DNA from: Lachnospiraceae bacterium | Lineage (GTDB): Bacteria > Bacillota > Clostridia > Lachnospirales > Lachnospiraceae | Assembly (NCBI GenBank): GCA_003862155.1 | Contig: QOUV01000016.1 | Span: 1-46,172 of the forward strand | DNA length: 46,172 nt | Reading direction: 5' to 3' | Shown here: positions 38,146-46,172 of the stretch, one piece after another | Numbering within the stretch: position 1 is the first letter of the stretch | How the letters are laid out: each line of letters begins with the position of its first letter | Made by a program: the position numbers and the translations under genes | Notes under the pieces: model-generated | What the model was told of the DNA's origin: nothing | Databases searched by the model: none | Seen by the model: only the letters and a program-made list of their open reading frames with translations

Positions 38146-40008
38146 TTATTTTTTCTTCTTTTTCTTCTTGTCCTTTTTATCTTTCTTATCCGAATCGTCA
38201 TCCGAACTCTTGTCGGATTTCTTTTTGGAATATTTGTATTCAGGGAGCTGGTACTTGGCTCTGTAGCCGTCTTCCAGGAGGCGGAAGCTGTCGTTTCTGG
38301 CTTCACGCTCACGCTGTGAGAGCTCGTGTACTTCGAAGTTGTTGTCCTCGGCAGAGAGTTCGTAAGCCGCGATATTCGAACAGTGGTCGGCGACACGCTC
38401 GAGGTCAACCATGATATCTGAGAGGTAGAGTCCCTGCTCGACCGTACATTCTCCACTCTGGAGACGCGCGACGTGGTGATCATTTATCTCGAGGTTGATC
38501 TTGTCGATCGTATCCTCAAGAGGATCGATACGCTTTGCAAGCTCGATATCGTTTTCTCTTAGTGACTTGTCTGTGATAGTAAGGATCTCACTTATAGCAT
38601 CGGTAAATACATGCATCTCCTCCAAAGCTCCGCCAGAGAAGGTGACATCGTTCTCATGCATCGCCTCAACAGACTGCATGATATTTAAGGCGTGGTCACT
38701 GATACGCTCGAAATCGTTCGTAGAATGAAGAAGCGAAGCGAGAGTGTGTCCATCATCATCGGAGAGAGAAGTGGCGGCAACCTTTGAAAGGTAGTCGTTC
38801 AAATGGTCTTCGTATTCGTCGACTAATGATTCAAGACGGGAGACTTCGTGAACTTTACGCTCATCGTAATCGTAGATCAGATCGATAGCGTTGTCCATCG
38901 CATCTCTGCTGTGCTTCATCATCTCGAGAAGAACCTTCTTGGACTGATCTAAGGCGAAAGCAGGTGAAGAGAGGAAACGGTCGTCGAGGATAGTAAATGT
39001 GTGATTCGTCTCGGCTTCCTTCTTCTCGTCTTCAGTGATAGGGAATAGCTTTCTGACAATCTTTATCAGGATGTCTGAGAACGGCAGCATGATAAGAACT
39101 GCGGTGATATTGAACAAACTGTGGAAAACGGCGATCGAAACAGGCGATGCCAGTTTGCTCATGAACGAAAAATGTACGAAAGCGTTTATAACATAGAAGC
39201 CAACCATGAAGACTGATGTCTTTATAATGCAGTAGATCATCTGCATCCAGGAGGCGCGCTTGGCATTTCTCGAAGCATTGACAGATGAGATGATACCAGT
39301 GATAGCAGATCCGATATTCTCACCCATGATGATAGGAATAGCTGTGGCAAATGTCACGGTACCTGAAGTCGAAAGCGCCTGCAGGATACCGATGGATGCT
39401 GATGACGACTGCAGGATGGCTGTCATGCCGAGACCAACGAGAAGACCAAGGAATGGGTTGGAAAACATCGTAAGGACGCTCGTAAAAGTCTTGTCCTTCG
39501 CGAGAGGAGATACAGCGCTTGACATACCGCTCATACCAATAAGCAGGATAGCAAATGAGAGGAGAATGGCTCCGACATTTCTGCGCTTCTCTTTCTTAGA
39601 AGAGAGAAGCATTATAAGTCCTATAAGACCGATCACAGGCGAGAAGTTCTCAGGCTTGAAGAGCTGCAGAAGAAGCATGTCGCTCTTGATTCCGGAGAGA
39701 GAAAGAAGCCATGCTGTGATAGTGGTTCCGATATTAGCTCCGAGGATTACACCTACGGACTGCTCAAGGCTCATGATGCCTGAGTTTACGAAACCGACGC
39801 ACATGACGATCGTCGCACCTGATGACTGTATGATACAGGTGACTAAAGTGCCGAGAAGAGCGGCCTTCCACTTGTTGTTCGTGAGGCCTTCGAGAATTTT
39901 CTCAAGCTTGCCGCCTGAGACTTTCTTTAAGGCCTCGCCCAGGTACTCGATTCCGTATAGGAAAAGAACGAGGCCACTGATAAGTTTCAGCAGAATAATG
40001 ATATTCAT
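38146..40008 (-). CDS. Na/Pi cotransporter family protein with PhoU-like C-terminal domain
   Basis: This 620-residue protein combines a membrane half (residues 1-330, about 8-10 segments) with two inverted-repeat QSS motifs (CIIQSSGATIVMCVGFVNSG and AILQSSSASIGILQALSTSG), the hallmark of the NptA/SLC34 phosphate symporter family. A cytoplasmic PhoU-like helical domain (about 360-580) follows. The C-terminus ends in a Ser/Asp/Lys tract finishing with seven lysines. It likely imports phosphate with sodium, or exports it as for E. coli YjbB. I choose the ATG at 40008, preceded by AAGGAAAG; the open frame extends to 40047. The upstream region has TTNACA-type repeats. Confidence 0.9.
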   Translation of the reverse strand: MNIIILLKLISGLVLFLYGIEYLGEALKKVSGGKLEKILEGLTNNKWKAALLGTLVTCIIQSSGATIVMCVGFVNSGIMSLEQSVGVILGANIGTTITAWLLSLSGIKSDMLLLQLFKPENFSPVIGLIGLIMLLSSKKEKRRNVGAILLSFAILLIGMSGMSSAVSPLAKDKTFTSVLTMFSNPFLGLLVGLGMTAILQSSSASIGILQALSTSGTVTFATAIPIIMGENIGSAITGIISSVNASRNAKRASWMQMIYCIIKTSVFMVGFYVINAFVHFSFMSKLASPVSIAVFHSLFNITAVLIMLPFSDILIKIVRKLFPITEDEKKEAETNHTFTILDDRFLSSPAFALDQSKKVLLEMMKHSRDAMDNAIDLIYDYDERKVHEVSRLESLVDEYEDHLNDYLSKVAATSLSDDDGHTLASLLHSTNDFERISDHALNIMQSVEAMHENDVTFSGGALEEMHVFTDAISEILTITDKSLRENDIELAKRIDPLEDTIDKINLEINDHHVARLQSGECTVEQGLYLSDIMVDLERVADHCSNIAAYELSAEDNNFEVHELSQREREARNDSFRLLEDGYRAKYQLPEYKYSKKKSDKSSDDDSDKKDKKDKKKKKKK

Positions 40009-40027
40009 TTTTCTTTCCTTCGATTTC

Positions 40028-40134
40028 TTTACATAAATTTCACACAAAAATTACAGTTTAAGTCTAAATGATTTTACCCCTGTATGCAATACTTAATTTA
40101 AATTTTACATATTTTTAACATTACATGACAGGGG
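40028..40134 (-). promoter_or_regulatory. Upstream region of the Na/Pi gene with Pho-box-like repeats
   Basis: On the plus strand, TTTACA (40028), TTCACA (40039) and TTACAG (40051) are 11-12 bases apart. A second group, TTTACA (40104), TTAACA (40115) and TTACAT (40121), lies further upstream. The inverted repeat CCCCTGT (40077-40083) / ACAGGGG (40128-40134) brackets the second group. Gram-positive PhoP boxes are TT(A/T/C)ACA repeats at 11-base period, so this is a candidate. No confident -35/-10 pair is visible. Confidence 0.3.
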
Positions 40135-40177
40135 CAGATGTATAAATTAAATCGGGAGGAAAGACTCGATTTTTGCA

Positions 40178-41527
40178 TTATTCTTCAGGGTACATCTGTC
40201 TGAAGAGGCGCTTTCCGGTTTCGGTCTTAAAGATCTTTTCAAATGCGTTTTCGCGGGCCTTTAAGTCCATCTGGTCTTCGTAGATATTTACAAGAAAATC
40301 GGCTTCGACTAAGATCTGGTAATCAATGCCGTCGATATTCGTGTAGGTGTGGTGGTGGCCTACAAGGAACGAGACGCGGTTTACCACCTGCTCAGGGAAT
40401 CCCATATGAGTCAGAAGCTTTGCAGCCTCTGGTGCGCCGAGCTTCTCCTGGTATTTTCCGGCAGTCGTATGGAAATGCTGCTCGGCCTTGTGAATCCCGA
40501 TGTCGTGGACCATAGCTGCGATCTCTGTGATCTGCCTTGTCTTAAGCGGCAGATGCTCGCCGACTGAGATCAGGTGGGCATAGTAATACACCTTTGTAAA
40601 ATGCTGGATGCGCTTCGCGTCGCCCTCGTCGTAATCGGCCATAGCCATATATACATCCTCTACAGATGGTTCCTTTTCTATAGAGAGTTCTTCGGATTCG
40701 AAGTTGTAGACGCCACTGTCAGGAATGCAGTAGCCGATATAAGGCCTTGTCTTTCTCTCGCGGACAGCTGCACCGGTATCTATGTAACAGAAAATAAGAC
40801 CCTCTTCAGCGCCTCCCTCGGCAAGAACCCTGCCGTCCGGTCCAACTACAAGTGAGTTACCTGCGAAAACGAGACCGTCCTCGTTTCCGACTCTGTTTGC
40901 CATGGCAATGAACACGTTGTTCTGGTAAGCTTCAGCGACGATCTCAGCCTTAAATACGTCGAGCGGCTCGCTTTTAAGGTTCGCAGAAGGTATAAGCACT
41001 ATCTCAGCGCCGGCAAGTGCGCAGGCCCTTATCGTCTCAGGGATGTGCCTGTCGAAGCAGATGACTACGCCAATATTTCCGTAAGGAGTCGGAAAGACCT
41101 TGAAAGGCTCCTCGGCAGGAGTGTAGTAGTCGCCCTCGAAGAAATTCTCGGCTGTAAAAATATGGTGCATATCGCTCTTTCCGACGAGACGTCCGGACTT
41201 CTCAAAGAAGTAGGACCTGTCGAAAAGTCTTCCGTCCTCTTCCTTAACGTAAAAATTCGGGCAGAGATAGATGCTGTCTTTTCTGGCCTGTTCGGCAAAT
41301 CTGGTCAGAATCTGATCGTTCGCTTCTATTGAAAAAGCGTCCCTCGGGATGCCCATGCCTTCAAGCATTTTGGAAGGGTACTTTGGGAAAAATGGTGTGA
41401 GCGTAAGCTCAGGATACAGCAGAAGATCAGCTTTGGCAGTGGAAGCGCTGTGGGCAAGACCGAGCGCTCTCTGCTCATTTTTCTTCTTGTCAATATCCAT
41501 CTGCATCTGCGCGATAGCTAATTTCAT
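40178..41527 (-). CDS. Nitrilase-superfamily / HD-domain fusion protein
   Basis: This 449-residue two-domain cytoplasmic protein starts with a carbon-nitrogen hydrolase domain (residues 1-265) carrying the complete triad: E40 in LLLYPELTLTPF, K117 in GRLVGKSDMHH and C157 in GVVICFDRHIPE. After a short linker (about 270-300), residues 305-445 form an HD metal-dependent phosphohydrolase-type domain: H309, H341-D342 in MVHDIGIHK, HHH 391-393 and D410 in VEADFLVNIYED. Both active sites look intact. The first half should hydrolyse an amide or nitrile; the role of the HD half is unknown. It is downstream of, and overlaps by 4 bases, the thioesterase gene. Confidence 0.85.
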   Translation of the reverse strand: MKLAIAQMQMDIDKKKNEQRALGLAHSASTAKADLLLYPELTLTPFFPKYPSKMLEGMGIPRDAFSIEANDQILTRFAEQARKDSIYLCPNFYVKEEDGRLFDRSYFFEKSGRLVGKSDMHHIFTAENFFEGDYYTPAEEPFKVFPTPYGNIGVVICFDRHIPETIRACALAGAEIVLIPSANLKSEPLDVFKAEIVAEAYQNNVFIAMANRVGNEDGLVFAGNSLVVGPDGRVLAEGGAEEGLIFCYIDTGAAVRERKTRPYIGYCIPDSGVYNFESEELSIEKEPSVEDVYMAMADYDEGDAKRIQHFTKVYYYAHLISVGEHLPLKTRQITEIAAMVHDIGIHKAEQHFHTTAGKYQEKLGAPEAAKLLTHMGFPEQVVNRVSFLVGHHHTYTNIDGIDYQILVEADFLVNIYEDQMDLKARENAFEKIFKTETGKRLFRQMYPEE

Positions 41528-41910
41528 GACTTCTTCCTTTCTGCCTTTGCGACGAATTTCTCGTCAGTTACTATAAAACGCTCGTGAGTGCCGCGCCCAA
41601 TGATCCCGGCCTCGTCCGAAGCCTCCCAGGAGAAAGTGAGCTTTCTGCGGTCGATGGCGGTAAGAGTGGTCTTTACAGTGACTTTTAAACCTACAGGAGT
41701 GGCGGATTCGTGGGAGAGTGTCATTGAGATCCCGACTGTCGACTGTCCGTCCTCGAGCTCGCCTGCGACAGATGACCAGGCAGCTTTTTCAACAAGTGCA
41801 ACCATTGCCGGAGTTGCGAAAACAGGGAGCGTTCCGCTTCCCATGGTAACTGCTGTATTTTCGGTCGAAACGCAGGTCGTTGCTTCGCCGGATATTCCTT
41901 CTTTTAACAT
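41524..41910 (-). CDS. FlK-like hotdog thioesterase
   Basis: This 128-residue single hotdog-fold protein resembles the fluoroacetyl-CoA thioesterase FlK. The catalytic threonine, glutamate and histidine of that family correspond to T33 in FATPAMVALVEKAA, E41 in the same helix and H67 in LSHESATPVG. GRGTHERFIVTDEKF matches the C-terminal strand. Organofluorine use is not implied; most family members are probably general acyl-CoA or damaged-thioester hydrolases. AAAGGAG lies just upstream of the ATG. It forms a two-gene operon with the nitrilase-HD gene. Confidence 0.85.
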   Translation of the reverse strand: MLKEGISGEATTCVSTENTAVTMGSGTLPVFATPAMVALVEKAAWSSVAGELEDGQSTVGISMTLSHESATPVGLKVTVKTTLTAIDRRKLTFSWEASDEAGIIGRGTHERFIVTDEKFVAKAERKKS

Positions 41911-41939
41911 ATGAAAAAATCTCCTTTCATTTTTCCAAA

Positions 41940-41945
41940 ATTATA
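41940..41945 (-). promoter_or_regulatory. Extended -10 promoter of the thioesterase operon
   Basis: TATAAT on the minus strand, preceded by TG one base upstream. No good -35 is seen at 17 bases. The predicted start gives a leader of about 22 bases that contains GAAAGGAGA. Confidence 0.6.
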
Positions 41946-42038
41946 ACATAAAATTAAACACAATACGAAAAAAAGAGCATTTCAGCATTTTTTAAAGGAA
42001 ATAAGTGAAAAACAGAGAAAAATCCATGATTTCGGGTG

Positions 42039-42067
42039 TTGCGATTAGTAGTACAAAAAACTATTAT
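42039..42067 (+). promoter_or_regulatory. groESL promoter
   Basis: TTGCGA (42039-42044), a 17-base spacer and TATTAT (42062-42067). The predicted start near 42074 lies just upstream of the CIRCE operator. Confidence 0.7.
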
Positions 42068-42078
42068 ATACATAGTTG

Positions 42079-42105
42079 ATAGCACTCCTAAGTATTGAGT
42101 GCTAA
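42079..42105 (+). promoter_or_regulatory. CIRCE operator (HrcA site)
   Basis: ATAGCACTC-N9-GAGTGCTAA matches the CIRCE consensus TTAGCACTC-N9-GAGTGCTAA at 17 of 18 arm positions. It lies in the groES leader, so groESL is expected to be repressed by HrcA and induced by heat or misfolded protein. hrcA is not in the window. Confidence 0.95.
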
Positions 42106-42138
42106 CAAATCGAAATAAAAATCAAGGAGGTATTCATC

Positions 42139-42411
42139 ATGAAACTGAATCCGTTATCAGACCGGGTAGTTTTAAAGCAGGTAGAAGCTGAGGAGAAGAC
42201 AAAGTCAGGTATCATCCTCGCTGACAGCGCTAAAGAGAAACCGCAGGAGGCTGAGGTTATCGCAGTAGGTCCTGGAACAAAGGACGTTACGATGCAGGTT
42301 AAGGCTGGACAGAAGGTTGTTTACAGCAAATATGCCGGAACTAACGTAAAGCTCGATGATGAAGAGTACATTATTGTAAAGCAGGACGACATTCTTGCTA
42401 TTGTTGAATAA
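42139..42411 (+). CDS. groES: Co-chaperonin GroES
   Basis: This 90-residue 10-kDa chaperonin caps GroEL during protein folding. NPLSDRVVLKQVEAEEKTKSGIIL is the family N-terminus with the mobile loop, and the C-terminal DDEEYIIVKQDDILAIVE is typical. It is preceded by AAGGAGG and the CIRCE operator. groEL follows after 24 bases. Confidence 0.97.
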   Translation: MKLNPLSDRVVLKQVEAEEKTKSGIILADSAKEKPQEAEVIAVGPGTKDVTMQVKAGQKVVYSKYAGTNVKLDDEEYIIVKQDDILAIVE

Positions 42412-42432
42412 TTTTTGAAAGGAAGTATTTAA

Positions 42433-44052
<1,620 letters not shown>

Positions 44053-44088
44053 AAAGCAGACTACTGAGAAACTTTACAATATGCAAAA

Positions 44089-44124
44089 AGATACCACTCG
44101 ATGATATATCGGGTGGTATTTTTT
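44089..44124 (+). terminator. groESL terminator
   Basis: ATACCACTCG (44091-44100) pairs with CGGGTGGTAT (44110-44119, one G-T pair) and runs into T6. Confidence 0.88.
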
Positions 44125-44491
44125 ATTTCACTGAAAAGGTCCAGTGAATCTCTATGTGGTCAGGAAAGACCACAATGTCTTCTATCAGCGATCTGAGGAG
44201 TTCCCTCTGCTCTTGTAGAGAACCGCTCTGAATGATTTCATCGAATGACCCTAGCAACTCTATAGCCTCATCTCTCGAAACGCTCTGAGGGGTCTTCTTC
44301 TTCGTTTCTGACAGGACTTTTTCTAACTTCTTCTTTTCTTTTTGGATTGCCTCTGACTTTTTCTTTACCAGGTCGATGTCAATGGTCCCGATCTGATACA
44401 GATCGATGATCTTTTCTTCCTGTTTCTCCAGCTCTTTGATATGCTGCCTGACCTCTTTTATATTGTCATCTGATGCTGTGGCCGGATCCAC
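44123..44491 (-). pseudogene. C-terminal remnant of a large serine recombinase
   Basis: The 122-residue frame matches the C-terminal end of large serine recombinases: the coiled-coil helix (IKELEKQEEKIIDLYQIGTIDIDL, then KKKSEAIQKEKKKLEKVL) and the terminal module LLGSFDEIIQSGSLQEQRELLRSLIEDIVV followed by IEIHWTF. The catalytic resolvase domain, recombinase domain and zinc ribbon (some 350-400 residues) are missing. A GTG could start at 44491, just after an in-frame stop (the TAA in TAAGGATCTGTG). This is a leftover of an integrated element, ending flush against a surface-protein remnant. Its own stop touches the groESL terminator. Confidence 0.8.
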
Positions 44492-44981
44492 AGATCCTTA
44501 TATCGCTTCACACGGAAATGCTGTTAAAAGGAATTCGACTTCGACATATCCTTATCTTCCTACAAAAGAAGGAGAATATTTCTCTGACTGTAACATCATT
44601 CAGGAAATAGACGATCTTCCAAAAAGGAGCAGCAGTTTCAGAGGATATACCCCGAATCCGCCCGGACTTAAATCATCCGGCCTCAGCAAAGTAGTCCTGA
44701 CTACTGTTACCCAGCCTAAAAATGCAGTAAAAACCCACGACCCGAACACTCTCTGCTATCACTCAACAACATTATTTGAGTCTTCTTCACCTTCTTCGGA
44801 CACAACGTACACGGTAGATCACGATGGAAAGCAGGACAGAGTGAGCAGAGATTATACCCTTGTCTGCTATTATATCGATGCATGGGACCGGGCTGGAAAC
44901 CACACCAAAAAACTGATCCTTACTCCAATGTGCAGGGCTTTGCTGTTAAGGCGTATCATCTCCGGCTCATCTTATGACTGA
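44490..44981 (+). pseudogene. 3' remnant of a surface or secreted protein gene
   Basis: The open frame from about 44490 encodes 163 residues with no start codon or signal peptide of its own. The ORF upstream of that point is antisense to the recombinase remnant. The segment around YTVDHDGKQDRVSRDYTLV, followed by YYIDAWDRAGNHTKKLIL, reads like a beta-sandwich of clostridial surface proteins. Near 44930 the frame seems to shift: the current end is TPMCRALLLRRIISGSSYD, whereas the +2 frame continues as TSNVQGFAVKAYHLRLIL and also closes at about 44981. I infer a truncated, probably frameshifted gene. Confidence 0.5.
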
Positions 44982-44991
44982 AAAATATATC

Positions 44992-45019
44992 TTGACAAAT
45001 ATAGGGAAAGTACTATAAT
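44992..45019 (+). promoter_or_regulatory. Strong promoter for the small secreted ORF
   Basis: TTGACA (44992-44997), a 16-base spacer and TATAAT (45014-45019). It is followed by AGAGGTG before the ATG at 45065. Confidence 0.75.
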
Positions 45020-45064
45020 ATAATCATAGGAACAATATATAGATATTTCTTCAGAGGTGAACAC

Positions 45065-45302
45065 ATGAAAAACAAGATCAGATTACTGGCATTAGCCATG
45101 GCATCGCTTATAGCCGTCGGATCAGCAGTACCGCAGACAGCAGCAGGAGCAGCAGTGAAGACCGATTCTGCTTCGGGAACAGCGGCTAAACCCGCTTCCA
45201 GCAGTTCTTTTATGGATATATTACTACACGGTATGGACATATCTATACCCCGAACTTTTCCCCGACCAGTTTAAGAGCTTGATTAAGATCTTGAAGCTGT
45301 AA
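45065..45302 (+). CDS. Small secreted protein, probably frameshifted near its end
   Basis: The ATG at 45065 opens a 69-residue frame ending at 45274. A signal peptide (MKNKIRLLALAMASLIAVGS, likely cleavage after AAGAA near residue 30) leads to an Ala/Ser/Thr-rich linker and FMDILLHGMD. From about 45200-45230 another frame reads YTVWTYLYPELFPDQFKSLI followed by KILKL, up to a stop at 45300-45302 just before the terminator. That end looks more protein-like than the in-frame ISIPRTFPRPV, so a one-base indel is likely. I know no family for it. It has its own strong promoter and terminator, so it is a single-gene unit. Confidence 0.45.
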
Positions 45303-45325
45303 GTATTAATTTTATATTGTAAGAA

Positions 45326-45371
45326 AAGACCGTCATTCTCTTTTAATGGATTTATGGCGGTCTTAATTTTT
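45326..45371 (+). terminator. Terminator after the small secreted ORF
   Basis: AAGACCGTCAT (45326-45336) pairs with ATGGCGGTCTT (45354-45364), followed by AATTTTTAT. Confidence 0.75.
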
Positions 45372-45386
45372 ATCAAAGAGGACATT

Positions 45387-46001
45387 ATGAAAGGATATGT
45401 CGAAAGCTTCATAGTAAAGCATAAAAATAAAAACGTGGCTAAATTATCAATAGATATTTACAGTGGAGAATTTTACAGCTTTGAAATGATAAATGCTAAG
45501 GAACTGCCGGTCATTGGAGATAAAAAAGGGTATCAGTTTAAGATGTGGTTTGAGAACAGATCGATACCCAGTGGCCGGGATGATCTGGAAAACATTCTAA
45601 AACGGGCAGGATGTAAAACTCCGCAGGAGCTGCTTGTTAAAAATCTCGCACTAAGCCTTTCTGATTCATACTGGATATGTCCGGAATCTATAAAAGATCT
45701 GACCTGGGAACAGGTCAATCCATATGATAATTTCAGCTCTCCTGTTATTTTTCATGATGGAGAAGGCAGAGTGTACTATTCCAGACCAGACAGTTCGTTG
45801 AATGGTTCTCTCTCAAAAGAAGCCAAAAGACGGTCTGATGGCTGGCATCTGATAAAGCATGATGGCAGTGGATCAGGTGAAGGTCTGATGAATATCAATG
45901 AAAAGTTTGCTTCCGATCTATATGAGCGGCTTGGATTATCTGAATATACACCATATTCCCTGCATTTTAAGAATGGCATCTGCGACGTAAATGGTAAATA
46001 A
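45387..46001 (+). pseudogene. HipA-like protein gene, 3'-truncated
   Basis: The 204 residues from the ATG at 45387 (AAAGAGGA upstream) match the N-terminal half of a HipA-domain protein family common in Firmicutes: RSIPSGRDDLENILKRAG, then LALSLSDSYWICPESIKDL and TWEQVNPYDNF, then the SRPDSSLNGSL and GWHLIKHDGSG strands, and ending with NEKFASDLYERLGLSEYTPYSL. Intact relatives continue with a kinase-like C-terminal half of similar length. Here the frame ends at VNGK-stop, with the stop lying in the first bases of an apparent IS66-type element. HipA-like kinases phosphorylate translation components in toxin-antitoxin settings; this copy is presumably inactive. Confidence 0.6.
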
Positions 46002-46172
46002 CCCGTCACCTTCCTTGTTCCGGATCTCTTTGTTAGAATAACTTTAAAAACTCAGAAAACCTTTTCTCAGTTTTTCAAGTTATCAAACATTTTCACGGGA
46101 GGTACAGGCATGGATGTTAATCCAAACGAAGTTGTAAAACAGGTTCGCCTCAAAGATTGGTCAAACATAATT
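45994..46172 (+). mobile_element. Left end of a probable IS66-family element, cut by the window edge
   Basis: From GTAAATAACCCGTCACC (45994 on) coding similarity to the HipA-like gene stops. GTAA is the usual outer end of IS66-family inverted repeats. About 115 bases in, an ORF begins that resembles the small first IS66 protein. The other end and target duplication lie beyond the window, so the boundary is inferred. Confidence 0.5.
46110..46172 (+). CDS. IS66-type accessory protein, N-terminal fragment (runs off the window)
   Basis: GGGAGG upstream of the ATG at 46110 opens a frame of 21 residues (MDVNPNEVVKQVRLKDWSNI and one more) reaching the window end. The VNP..V.Q.RL..W pattern resembles the start of IS66 TnpA-type proteins, which carry a helix-turn-helix. 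The fragment is too short for more. Confidence 0.5.
   Translation, partial: MDVNPNEVVKQVRLKDWSNII

Noticed and set aside
39260-40036. 258-residue plus-strand open frame
   Set aside because: It lies antisense to the well-supported Na/Pi transporter gene, and its translation has no recognisable features; it is a shadow of biased codon use.

Overview
The window is a chromosomal segment from a low-to-mid GC Firmicute, most likely a strictly anaerobic clostridium of the Lachnospiraceae type. The grounds are its gene set and order: the redox repressor Rex, a large NADP-type glutamate dehydrogenase, formate-THF ligase with FolD, the phoH/pgpH/ybeY cluster, a SpoVB/MurJ-like flippase, CIRCE-controlled groESL, and AGGAGG-type ribosome sites with many ATGA and 1-base gene overlaps. 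I do not assign a genus.

Most of the window (about 3.3-44.1 kb) is dense core genome. Left to right: gdhA; tldD, a tldD paralogue and RNase H; an intergenic array of 52-bp units between convergent genes; tyrA-aroA leftward, back-to-back with leuS, icd and an ABC-F ATPase; rex, an unknown coiled-coil gene, nnrD, alr and a CBS/CorC protein; yebC, glgA and ftsK; then a one-carbon and RNA-maturation run (fhs, folD, a TPR membrane protein, phoH, a degenerate pgpH, ybeY, a flippase, an HI0933-like flavoprotein, miaA); a chemoreceptor; a leftward Na/Pi symporter; a leftward pair made of a FlK-like thioesterase and a nitrilase-HD fusion; and groES-groEL.

Both edges are gene graveyards. The left 3.2 kb holds a 5'-truncated SIMPL gene beside a REP-like inverted repeat, a TPR protein fused to a NucS-like nuclease domain, and a stub of an AlbA_2 gene. 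The right 2 kb holds the C-terminal remnant of a large serine recombinase abutting a surface-protein remnant, a small secreted ORF that looks frameshifted, and a HipA-like gene that stops where an IS66-type element appears to begin.

The observations I rate highest are: the nitrilase-HD fusion with intact catalytic residues in both halves, translationally coupled to a hotdog thioesterase; the PgpH-position protein that keeps its membrane domain but has lost the HD metal ligands; the 52-bp array, which can fold in two alternative hairpin registers; and the out-of-frame overlap in which the acidic tail of the coiled-coil protein shares about 75 bases with the start of nnrD.
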